Translations under genes and position numbers: made by a program
The notes under the pieces: model-generated
Database searches by the model: none
Told to the model about the DNA's origin: nothing
The model's input: the letters and a program-made list of their open reading frames with translations, nothing else
Assembly (NCBI RefSeq): GCF_002127325.2
Contig: NC_035433.2
Span: forward strand, 126,529,695 to 126,593,694
DNA from: Helianthus annuus
Lineage: Eukaryota; Streptophyta; Magnoliopsida; Asterales; Asteraceae
Reading direction: 5' to 3'
DNA: 64,000 nt
Shown here: positions 1 through 10,265 of the stretch, piece after piece
How positions within the stretch are numbered: position 1 is the first letter of the stretch
How the letters are laid out: each line of letters begins with the position of its first letter

Positions 1-9
1 TATCCAAGG

Positions 10-1061
10 CGGGCATGTACTGATTTGCTGACAATGGTAAACCAACTGGACCGCTTCAACAACATAGTGACGGGTCCACTGCACGTCGCATTGACTGCCC
101 GACTTCGGTCGGTCCATCAATGCACATTGGAGTTCTATAGCACGTTCGTCTTCAACTCGAGATGCGAACCGTTTGATCACGAGGCGGTCGAATTTCGATG
201 TGGAGGTACGACCTATAGAACCTCCATGGCGCAGTTCGGATCCATCATTGGGCTGTACAAAGATGAAGAAGCGGGGAATGAAGAGAATACCGGGGATTGC
301 GAGACTTGGACGCAACTGAACGCCAAGCCGCATGGGCTCAAATCGGTGAGGGGATCTACAACCCAAGCAGCACAAAGAGCACCAAACTGAGGGACCCGTT
401 ATACCGCTACATCCACAGGCTCCTCACGTACTCGCTGAGCCAACGCCATGACAGTAGTGGCGTTGTTGGGTTAAAAGATTTGGTTGTCCTTCACTGCATC
501 CACAACCGGAAGCCTCTCGATGTTCCTTACCTCCTACTACGGAACATGCACTTGAACCGCCTTGCCTCTGCTCCTACACCAATCTTCTTCGGGGGATGGG
601 TGTACCGTCTTTTCAAGCATTTCACGAATATCCCAAAGTCCTTCGAAAGGAGTCCATGGTCGGGACGGGTTGATTATCATATCTGCCGAGCCATGAACTT
701 GCTCTATGAAGCGGAGGACGGGACGGTGAGCTTTCAGAGGACACAAGGCTACGCATGGAACCCGCAAGAGGCTCTAGTTCTTCATGCATCACCTCCACAT
801 TATCAATACCCTCCCCAAGGCGATCCGGGTCAATCCTCCTCTCAAGGAGGCGGTTTTCCTAATTTCCAAAGTTTACATGATCTTTTGCAGGAAAACCTCA
901 TGTGTACCAGGAACACCTACAACCTCGCCAACAACACACACCTCCGGGTTGGAGCTATCGAACGCAGTGTCAACGATATACAAGATGATATCGGTAGCAT
1001 CCGGGAGTACATGGCGAGGCAGGGAGGCGGAGGTGGAGATAGTGATGAAGATATGGAGTAG
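10..1061 (+). pseudogene. Athila-type retrotransposon ORF (ATHILA ORF-1-like), frameshifted
   Basis: Two overlapping reading frames form one coding region: the first runs to about 297 and the second continues to the stop at 1061. The protein resembles the plant Athila ORF-1 family, a retrotransposon protein of unclear function. The second part contains the stretch GGWVYRLFKHFTNIPKSFE and ends in a glycine- and acid-rich tail (GGGGGDSDEDME). A frameshift near 290-300 breaks it, so it is probably dead. The 5' part of the element lies outside the window. The downstream noncoding region and LTR (2959-4652) support Athila. Assignment is by family resemblance from memory; the frameshift is seen directly. 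Confidence 0.7.
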
Positions 1062-2958
1062 GAGGCTGGGAGGAGCAAGGGGCTAGCTGGTGATGAGCCC
1101 ACAGGTTTGATTACCCTTCTTATCCATCAAACAATTCATGGCCTGCGCGCCATTTGTCGAACAATTTACTTTCCTTAACTACTTTTTATCTTTATTTTGT
1201 TTTTACTTTATGTTTGGATAATATTTGACAATGGTAAGTTAGGATACTTTGTGCTTGGTTGGATGGTATTGAATGATTGGACAGGTGCAATGCAAGGGTT
1301 AGAGTGCTAAACATTAGCACTTGCAGCCCTAGGATGAAGAAACCGGGAGAAAAACCTATTTTTGTGGCTAACAGACTGTCCACACGGGGACGTGTCCAGC
1401 CGACACGCCCCCGTGTCCATCTCCCAGTTCTGCTGTTTGGCTACTGACCTGCAGATTTTTGCCGGACACGTGGCCGTGTTCACCCAACACGCCCCCATGT
1501 CCACCCTCTGTAAGTTTTTCGTTACTGGCAGTTCACCACGGGGCCGTGTCCAATGGACACGGGGCCGTGTCCAGAGTGCCAGTAACACAAATCTTTGTTT
1601 TTTTTAAACACACTTTTTCACATTCTAATCAACCAAAAACTTTATTTTTGGACACATTGAGGACAATGTGTAATTTAAGTGTGGGGGGATGCTAAAACCT
1701 TGAAATTTTGCAAAATCCTAAAACAAGCCTTACACAAAACTCTATTGGAACCGCTAAACACCCCAAATTTTTTTTCAAAAACTTTTTCATTTTTTTATTT
1801 ACTTGTCTTAGTTTAAGTTGGGAATAACAAGTTCTAAAAAGGTTATATTTTTACAAATTTACAACCGATAGCGTCGTGATAAAAAGAACTAACATAAGAA
1901 AATTATGAAACGGTATAACAAGTCTAGTTAAAAATTCGATTATATATGCTTGGTCACATTAAAAACCCATTCCCACAAAAGTGAGTTTTGAGCCTTTATT
2001 GAGCATAAAAATACACATATTTAGATTAAATGCTCATTTTTTTCGTTTCTTGTGTGAATAGCCGCTCGGTCTTTACAAATCTAGAACTTGCCACGACGAT
2101 ACATTCCCGGTCCTTACCAACTTAAACCCAAGTAAGTAAATGATGGAGGCATTAGGACTAACTATTTTTCTTTCAAAACCATTATTTTTCATTTTTTTTT
2201 ACCTACCCAAAAATCCCCCTAGAAAACCCCTTTGAGCCTAAACCTTTCATTTCATTACCCCCAAAACTAATTTTTTTTTACCCACCAAAAACCTTTTTCA
2301 TTTTTCACCTTTATTTTAGTAACAAGCTCGGTTTTTCATAAACATACCCTCTATGTGACGAAAAAAAAAAAAAAAAAACTTATGAAGTCAAAAACAAACA
2401 AAAGCTACAAAAGCTTGTTTGGAGAAATGCTTCAAAAATAAATGTCACTAAAAACAAGGTATTTTACGAAAACCGACACTTGTTACGATTTTCGCCCTTT
2501 TTACTAACCACTAACCAACCACCCACCTTTAAACCCAAGCCTTCACCCCAAAAGTCCTCTTGATATTTACAAAGGTAAAAAGTTAAAAAGGAGGAGGATT
2601 GATCGCTTGGCAAGCCTATGGAAAACGTAAGTCCGTGCCGCTCTCGAGTGATTCACTTAAATATACACCTTCGGCCGAGTGTTGAGTGATCTCCCGTGAG
2701 GTATGTGAACTTGTATATAAATGGAATTTTAATAAGGCATGTTATGCCAAAATAAGTAGTTTATCTTATGAAAAGTTCAAAATAAATCATAACGAATAGG
2801 ATTGTAAATAAAATAAAAATAAAACCTATAAAAACCTTGGATTCCCGACACTCTAGGACAAGCTAAAAACTTCTCTTCTACCTATTCCATTTGGGAGTGT
2901 AAGCCACATTAAAAGAGTTTTGCTTGAGGACAAGCAAAAGTTCAAGTGTGGGGGTATT
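1062..2958 (+). mobile_element. Athila 3' untranslated region with polypurine tracts
   Basis: Noncoding internal part of the Athila element. It contains a GC-rich block of quasi-palindromic motifs (about 1376-1575, half-site GGACACGG / CCGTGTCC). Two near-identical polypurine-tract-like sequences follow: AAGTGTGGGGGG near 1678-1689 and AAGTGTGGGGGT at 2945-2955. The second directly precedes the LTR. The rest is AT-rich with no supported coding region. Confidence 0.6.
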
Positions 2959-4652
2959 TGATGTGTGTAAAATACAACATATAAAACACATCAATTAAGG
3001 CATAAAACTAACCCTTTTTAAGTACTAATGTTGGAAAAAGAGTGTTTTTGTCTTCCTTTTGTATCTTCAGGATGAAATGAGCTCAAAATCACAAAAGAAG
3101 CAAAAAGACCACTAATTCTACCATAAATACAAGAAAAGGAACAAAAGTGGACTGCCCGGACCCTCAATGGCACCTCCCAAGACAAAGAGAAGAAAACAGA
3201 GTCTGAACACGCCCCGTGTCCAGCGAACACGGGGGCGTGCCCAGGAAGCAGCAGAAAAGACAAACCAGTAGAAGCTTCCATTGCTCACCACGGGGCCGTG
3301 TCCAGCGAGCACGGGGGCGTGGTGAAAGTACAGCAGGCGCATTAATTGTAATTCGCAATTACAATTAATGAAGAGAGAGAGTGTCAGACGGGCACGGGGC
3401 CGTGTCCAGCGGACACGGGGCCGTGTCCAGCGTTCTGTCCAGCCTATAAATAGAGGAGCTTGGTTTCATTCTCTCTCATCCCTTGGCACACCACCTCTCT
3501 CACACCTCATCCACCACCCACCACCACCATATCACCATCATCCACCACCATCATCCATTGTCCATCGTAGAGTGTGTGAGTCGTCTCGGGATCCAAGATT
3601 GATCGTAAGAGTTCTTGACAATCAAGGCCATGTTTGCCTAAGTCTCTTACATCACTTGGTGAAGACAAGTGTTTAGTATAATACTTTTTATTTTTAATCT
3701 TTTGCACTTTTTATTTGGTTTTGTATTAATGACTTTAATAACGAGTTACTTATGTTGAAGGTGATCTTTCCTTATCGTTTGTCCGTGGTGTCTTGGCATT
3801 ATTTTACTGTCTATATAAAATAAAAGATTTTCACCATTCATATCTCCACGGTCTATATGGAGGTATGTTGGCTACCTGGTCGGGGGTTAAGGGAACGGTT
3901 TGGTAAGGGTCTTGCCCTTGTTCAGCGTTTAGAGGTCCTGCTTGGGACCTGGGTCAAATTTAGTAGGATCTCCTTCAATGCCCATAGGTATTGGATGGCG
4001 GGGATCCAAACTCTTTGACCCCCTCATGAGTTAACTACTATTAATACTATAACCCGGCTATTTAGGACTGTATCCCTGCTGACTCAGACTACTTAGCCGA
4101 GGGTAACGTCACCGCCAAAAGCGGGGCCTACCACAATTTGCATTAATAACTTAATTCATTATCTTTCAATAATCCGACCCTTTAGGATTGTATCCTTGCT
4201 GACTCAAACTACTGGGTTGAGGGTAACGTCGCCTTCAAAAGAGGGGCCTACTACAATAACTAAGATAATCTCTTAAACAAGTGCAAAAGTGCGAAAATAA
4301 TCAAAGGTTATACTAATACACGTGTCGGATCCAAGTGATTCATCTTGTCTATCTGTTTTTATTTTATTTTATTTTTCAGCATTTAGTTAGTTTTTATTTT
4401 TCTTAGTTTAAATCATTTTTTCTAACCTTTTGATTTGATTAGACGTTGAGGATAAACCGGTATTAAAAGCTCTTGTGTCCTTGGACGACCTCGGTATCTT
4501 ACCAACACTGTACTACGTCCACGATGGGTGCACTTGCCCATATGTGTGTTTAGTGTTAGTAAATATCGTGTTTTATAAATTTAAAACTTGGCTAAAAGTG
4601 TAAAAAGGGCTTAATTGAACATCTAAAAACATATACACACTGACACGCATCA
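2959..4652 (+). repeat. Athila 3' LTR
   Basis: The LTR begins TGATGTGTG just after the polypurine tract and ends CACGCATCA, so the ends form a short inverted repeat (TGATG/CATCA). Length is about 1.69 kb, usual for Athila. It contains a block of quasi-palindromic CACGGGGCCGTG motifs (about 3205-3442) immediately before a TATA-like CCTATAAATAGAGG at about 3442-3455, which is the probable promoter. It also has two diverged copies of a unit of about 120 bp (starting near 4054 and 4175, each with TTTAGGA.TGTATCC and GAGGGTAACGTC). The partner 5' LTR is outside the window, so the boundaries rest on the terminal motifs and the tract. Confidence 0.7.
3442..3455 (+). promoter_or_regulatory. Probable TATA box of the Athila LTR
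   Basis: TATAAATA within CCTATAAATAGAGG lies directly after the GC-rich palindromic motif block, about 490 bp into the LTR, the normal place for an LTR promoter. Function is inferred from position and consensus only. Confidence 0.5.
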
Positions 4653-6261
4653 ACAACCAATACCCACCCTATGACCACCCACTCCAAATCTAAACACACT
4701 CTCCTATCATCCACCATTTCACCCATTCCTAACATTTACTCGAAAGCCTATGCTGACTCAAATCGGTTACGTTCCATGCAATCAGAATTTGGTGCTTTGT
4801 AGGAGAACGATACGTGGGAATTGGTTCCTCGCCCGTCTGATCGCCCTGTTATACGCTGTATGTGGTTATTCCGTCATAAGTTTAAATCTGACGGTTCTTT
4901 AGAGCGTTACAAAGCCAGACTGGTAGTAAATGGGAAATCTCAGACCGTGGGCATTAATTGTGAGGATACTTTTAGTCCGGTTGTCAAACCGGCTACCATA
5001 CGGACAGTTTTATCCATTGCTATCTCTCGGTCTTGGCCTATCCATCAATTGGATGTCAAGAATGCTTTTTTGCATGGTAATTTTAATGAAACAGTGTTTA
5101 TGCATCAGCCGCCTGGGTTTGTGGATCATAGGTACCCAAATTATGTATGCAGGTTGAAGAAATCTTTATATGGGCTTAAACAGGCCCCGAGAGTGTGGTA
5201 TACTCGGTTTGCCACATATATCTTATCACATGAGTTCAGGAGTAGTGTGTGTGATAACTCATTATTTATACTCACTCGGGGACTCGGACTGCTTATTTAC
5301 TACTGTATGTTGATGATATTGTTATTACTGCTTCTTCGACTGCACTTTTGCAGGACATTATTCGCACACTCTCACGAGAGTTCGCCATGACAGATCTGGG
5401 TTCTTTACATCATTTTTTGGGTATTAAAGTTACTCGCTCGACAGCAGGTTTATTCTTGGACCAGTCCCAGTATGCCAGAGATATTATTTCCAGGGCGTCT
5501 ATGACATCCTGTAAACCATGCGCTACCCCTGTTGATCTTAATGCTAAATTGAGCGCCACTGATGGACCATTGTTCCATGACCCTACTTTATATCGCAGTC
5601 TGGCAGGCGCTTTGTAATATCTGACCTTTACACGTCCGGATATCTCTTATGTTGTTCAGCAGGTTTGTTTATTCATGCATGAGCCTCATGACCCACACTT
5701 TGCCTTCCTGAAGCGCATAGTACGGTACCTTCAGGGAACGATTGATTATGGCATACGTATTATTCGCTCCAACATTCATTCCTTAATCGCCTACTCGGAT
5801 GCAGACTGGGGGGTTGTCCGGACTCTCGTCGCTCGACAAGTGGTTATTGTGTTTTTCTGGGCGACAATTTGATTTCTTGGTCTTCTAAATGCCAACCGAC
5901 CATTTCTCGTTCTAGTGCAGAGGCAGAATATCGGGGAGTGGCAAACGCTGTCACAGAGGCCACTTGGATTCGGAATTTGCTTTTGGAGTTACATCTCCCT
6001 CTTCGGCAAGCAACAGTTGTGTATTGTGATAATGTTTTGGTCGTCTATCTATCTGATAACCCAGTTCAACACCAACGTACCAAGCATATAGAGATTGATA
6101 TTCATTTTGTATGCGAAAAGGTTCGCGTAGGTCACATCCGGGTTCTACATGTTCCATCTTCTCTTCAGTACGCGAACATTTTCACAAAGGGCCTTCCACG
6201 AAACCTATTTCAGACTTTCAGGTCCAGCTTGAGCGTCCTTCCGCATGGTCGCTCAAACTAA
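4653..6261 (+). pseudogene. Ty1/copia pol fragment (reverse transcriptase and RNase H), broken
   Basis: Covers the end of a copia polyprotein. RT begins around 4755-4830 with ENDTWELVPRP, and continues with KARLVVNGKSQ, QLDVKNAFLHGNF and YGLKQAPRVWY. The YVDD catalytic box is present but in another frame near 5303-5330. RNase H follows, with YSDADWG, SSAEAEYRG and the TKHIEID box near 6080-6100, and the end YANIFTKGLPRN. An in-frame stop near 4801 and several frameshifts show that it is dead. The 5' half is missing from the window because the Athila LTR abuts it at 4652, so the Athila element probably inserted into this copia element. The polypurine tract (AAGGGGGAGTA) follows at about 6260. 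Confidence 0.85.
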
Positions 6262-6440
6262 GGGGGAGTATTAACCGATATATTCGTACATATTTATAGT
6301 ATAGATATATAATTAACAGATTGTAATTATTCTGTGTAAATATTGATTATGTTTCCTTGTTTAGGCGATAGGGTTGTTATGTATTCTCTCATATTTAAAG
6401 GGTGTTTTGTTTAATGAAAGATCATCAACTATTACAGACT
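6257..6440 (+). repeat. Putative copia 3' LTR remnant
   Basis: Starts right after the polypurine tract AAGGGGGAGTATTAACCG and is AT-rich. It may end near ACTATTACA at about 6436. No second LTR copy is visible, so both borders are inferred. Confidence 0.4.
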
Positions 6441-6451
6441 TTCAATCAAAG

Positions 6452-6856
6452 ATGGAGCAGACCCGGAATAATCAGAAGGAAGGCGGTGTTCATCCAGACC
6501 CAATCACTGACCAGTTGGCAGCCATTATTGCTAAGCTTGATTCTTTGATAGCCTTGAAGAAGGACATAGCAACAATCAAGGAAGCTTGGCTAGAAAGACG
6601 AACATATGCAATAAAGGAAGCTGAGGATGAAAACCAGGATCCAGTGAAAGATTTGGGAATGGAGGAAATTCCTAGCGACGTTTCCATGCCTAGAGCAACA
6701 CCTATAACTACCACACAAACCAAAAGCCAGTCCCCTCTTATTTCAGATTTGGAGAACAAAATGCTAGAAGATGCAGATGAAACAGATGCTCAGGCCAGTC
6801 CAGAAGAGGAGGAACACAAGAATCATGGAGAGACGAAGAATGCAGAATTAGAGTAA
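6452..6856 (+). pseudogene. Gypsy-type gag N-terminal fragment
   Basis: An open frame starting MEQTRNNQKEGG, with a predicted coiled-coil-like segment (LAAIIAKLDSLIALKKDIATI) and an acidic tail. It looks like the amino-terminal part of a Ty3/gypsy (chromovirus) gag protein. No capsid core or zinc knuckle follows, so it is a fragment. Identification is by general appearance and by the gypsy pol fragments downstream. Confidence 0.4.
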
Positions 6857-7521
6857 AAATTATTCAACAGGGATGCCATCCTGAAGTCACTCTGTGGTTA
6901 CTCACACAAGGATCACATGAAGACTCAGACGGATAAGAAACAGCTTGACTGGTCGTTTCAAAAGACAATCAAGGGTTGGATGGATGTCAAAGAAGATTGG
7001 CCAGCAAAGCTAACATATATCAATACCGACTTTCGAATTCCAAATTCTAATGCACAGGATTCTTTCTGGGCTGCACCTAAATTCGGGCCCAAGAAAACAC
7101 AAGTTTTAGCTTATAGATGCGTCCATGAAGGTGGTCAGCCTACAATTGAATGGCTTATTGCTTGGTGTGTCAATTACCTTCTTTTCGACTTGAGGACAAG
7201 TCGATTATCGGGGCAGGATGTATTGATACAAACCTGATTCCTATATGGGTGGGTATTAGCGTCAGATTTATTAATGGTTCAAAGCAATTATTGAAAAGGG
7301 AAACTGATGGGTAAATGAAAGTTGAAGGGCTAGTTAATTTACTGTTATTATTGCTTATTTAGTTATTTATTTCTTTGTTCTAGTTTTTGGGGATGATGTC
7401 GATGATTATTATCTAATTGGGTATCTATACCTTTGTTCTTGGAGATTAACCCATCTCGAATCGGGCCTTCTATCTTGTAGTATTTCAATTTACAACAATA
7501 AAATTTATCGGTTAGTTTTGT
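6857..7521 (+). mobile_element. Gypsy 3' end and LTR-like remnant
   Basis: 6917-7237 holds an open frame of 106 residues that I do not recognise (contains YINTDFRIPNSN and GGQPTIEWLIAWC). Near 7187-7215 the string TTGAGGACAAG followed by a purine-rich run matches the 3' end of the chromovirus at 9071-9105, so the following AT-rich sequence (about 7219-7520) is likely an LTR remnant. Borders are uncertain. Confidence 0.35.
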
Positions 7522-9104
7522 TTGATTTTGGGTTCTATCAAAATGACTCAAGAGTTATTAGATATGGGAATTATTAAGGAAAGTATCAGTGCTTTTGCTT
7601 CTCTTGTGGTATTAGTCAAGAAAAAAGATGGCACTTGGAAGATGTGCATAGACTATAGGAAACTGAATGAAGCTACAGTGAAAAGAATAGTTTTCCTATT
7701 CCATTGATAGATGAATTATTAGATGAGCTAGGGGGCTCCACTGTCTTTTCTAAATTGGATTTAAGATCTGGCTATCATCAAGTAAGGATGCATGAACCAG
7801 ACATCCACAAAACAGCCTTTAGAACTCATCAAGGGGCACTCATCTTCTGTGTGTGTGTGTGGGGGGGGGGGGGCATTCTGGGTATTTTCCAACACTGAAA
7901 AGGCTTAAACAGATGTTCTATTGGAAGAGGTGTGACACTGACAGGAATGTCAAGCAATGGGTTAAATATTGTATTATCTGTCATAAAGCTAAGTATGAAA
8001 GAGTAGCATCTCCTGGCCTGTTACAGCCTCTACCCACCCCTAGTTCTGTGTTCTCTAATATTGCCATGGATTTTATTGTGGGTCTTCCTAAGGCTGCTGG
8101 TAAGAATGCTATGTTAGTAGTTGTTGACAGACTCACTAAGTAATAAGTATGCATATTTTATTTCCTTATCACATCCATATACTACTGCAACCATTGCTCA
8201 ATTGGTTTTTGATCATGTATTCAAGTTGCATGGGTGTCCTAGTACTATTGTATCTGACAGAGACTCCTTGTTTTTAAGCCGGTTTTGGAGAGATTTCATG
8301 AAACTTTAGGGTGTTCAATTAAATTTATCTACTTCCTACCATCCACAAACAGATGGCCAAACAGAAGTGCTTAACAGATGCCTTGAAACTTACCTAAGAT
8401 GTATGGTTATGGATGAGCCTTTATTATGGCCAAAGTGGTTAACTTTATCTGAGCATGGTATAACACTACTACACATTCTGCTACTGGCATGTCCCCTTTT
8501 GAAGCCTTATATGGTTTACCGCCTCATATACGTACGTATCCCTTATATTCCTAATGACACTAAGGTTGGTTCTGTGGAGGAGTGGTTCCAAACAAGAAAA
8601 GAGAAGTTAGTTATGTTGAAAGCAAACTTGGCAAAGGCCAAGAATCGAATAAAGCAATTGGCTGATCATAAACGAACTGAGAGGCAGTTTAACGTGGGGG
8701 ATTGGGTCTTTGTAAAGTTACAACCATATGTGCAAACATCCATTAAGAAGCATTATTATGGACCCTATTTGATTATAGAAAAGGTGGGTATGGTTGCTTT
8801 TAAGTTGGGTCTTCCTCCTGAATCTCAGATTCATTCAACATTTCATGTGTCATTATTGAAAGCTGCTCTCGGACCTGTTACTGTTATTTCTCCTTTACCA
8901 GGCCATCCTAAAATGGTGGTGCAACCCAAGGCTATTTTGGACCGCAAGTGGGTCAAGAAGAATAATCGGGTCGGAGTGTAGGTCTTGGTTCATTGGGAGA
9001 ATATGTCGGTTACAGAAGCTACGTGAGAAGATTTGGAACATTTACGATTGCGATTTCCTCATTTTCAATCTTGAGGACAAGATTGTTGTTAAACAGGGGA
9101 GTAT
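7522..9104 (+). pseudogene. Chromovirus-like gypsy pol remnant (RT, integrase, chromodomain end)
   Basis: Consecutive frames carry a short RT start ([20 protein letters not shown], then [18 protein letters not shown]). A poly-G run at about 7861-7872 marks an internal deletion. After it come the integrase zinc finger (CIICHKAKYERVASPG), catalytic core pieces ([37 protein letters not shown]) and the C-terminal GPYLIIEKVG...FHVSLLK region. A degraded chromodomain end (VLVHWENMSVTEAT) lies near 8980-9025. There are several stops and frameshifts (near 7706, 8141 and 8309), and RNase H is missing. It belongs to a small chromovirus (Reina- or CRM-like), now inactive. Confidence 0.8.
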
Positions 9105-9330
9105 TGTTACCATAAGTATAGTTACAAGGACCATTTTGTAATAATATAGAAAGTAATAAGGTCTCGGGGGTTAATTGTAATTCTGTGATAGTAAGAGGTT
9201 AGGATGTAACCAAGTTAGCTAGTTAGTTAGGGTTAGTTGACAATTGTACTTAAACAAGTTAGGTGAATGATAATGATACGCTTGGTTTGATCGAATTCCT
9301 CTTCTGTTTTCTTCTTCAATTGCATCACTC
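9105..9330 (+). repeat. Chromovirus 3' LTR (end uncertain)
   Basis: Begins TGTTACCATAAG right after the tract AACAGGGGAGTAT. It probably ends near TTCAATTGCATCA at about 9327. No partner copy is in the window, so the end is a guess. Confidence 0.45.
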
Positions 9331-10265
9331 GGTGAAAAGGGGTGATGTCGATGATCCGTCGAAAAACATGCCGTGGATAAAAAAATATTGATAGGTTACC
9401 GACGGATTTTACTAGAGTTCATAAGGCCGATACCACTAAAGAATTAACGACATTAGTGACAACGAGTGATCAACAACGAATCGCTGATGGAGGCTTACCA
9501 ACATACTATCGGCGGTTATTTGGTTATTTTCTTCAGTAATCTCTCTTTATATATGAAAATTATAAGTTAAAAAAAGTGGCGAAATACTAGCAGCTACTCT
9601 ACTAATGACCCATTTATTTTAAAATGTCCTAACTTGTTTATAGCAAAATTTAAAATAGAAATAAGCATTAAACTGAATGGGTATATATGTCAAAAAATTA
9701 AATTATGTTACATCACCTATTGACATATAGAATCCACCAGAGCACACATCTCCCAGCCACTTTGTCCTGGGTAAAATAGTCAACTCATCCATATCTAAGT
9801 CCTTGTATGTTGTAAATGATTTACACTAGCTGCAGAGTCCCACCACAGACAGTCATGCTAATGATGTGAAAATACATATATACCCCTTCATTAAACATGT
9901 AACATCTAACAATGAAACTCATTTCTGTGAGACTCCAGTGCTTTTTCAATATAAAGCGGCGCTCGGACTGGGTAGATCTGTTGCCATAGTTGCCACCTCT
10001 GCACATATAGTTAACAATGCCACATCAGCATTGACCATAAAATGTTCAGGTGGGTCGTTATAAGATACGAGAAGAAACAAATATGTGTTAACCGTTAATG
10101 AGATGTATGTTTACCATGATTGAAAGTGGGTCCCACAAACGAGAATGAAGAGAAAACAACGTAGGCAAATAACCTCATAAGTGTGTGTCTTCATCTTCCT
10201 GCCATGCTGACATGGACAGCTATTCGAGCCCAAATTTGGCCCCACGGAGTTAAGCTCGGTTATTC
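9331..10265. other. Intergenic region downstream of the PPR gene
   Basis: No coding region, RNA gene or clear repeat border seen. The short open frames at 9821-10063 lack any recognisable motif. It includes the 3' flank and presumed 3' untranslated region of the minus-strand PPR gene. Confidence 0.4.
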
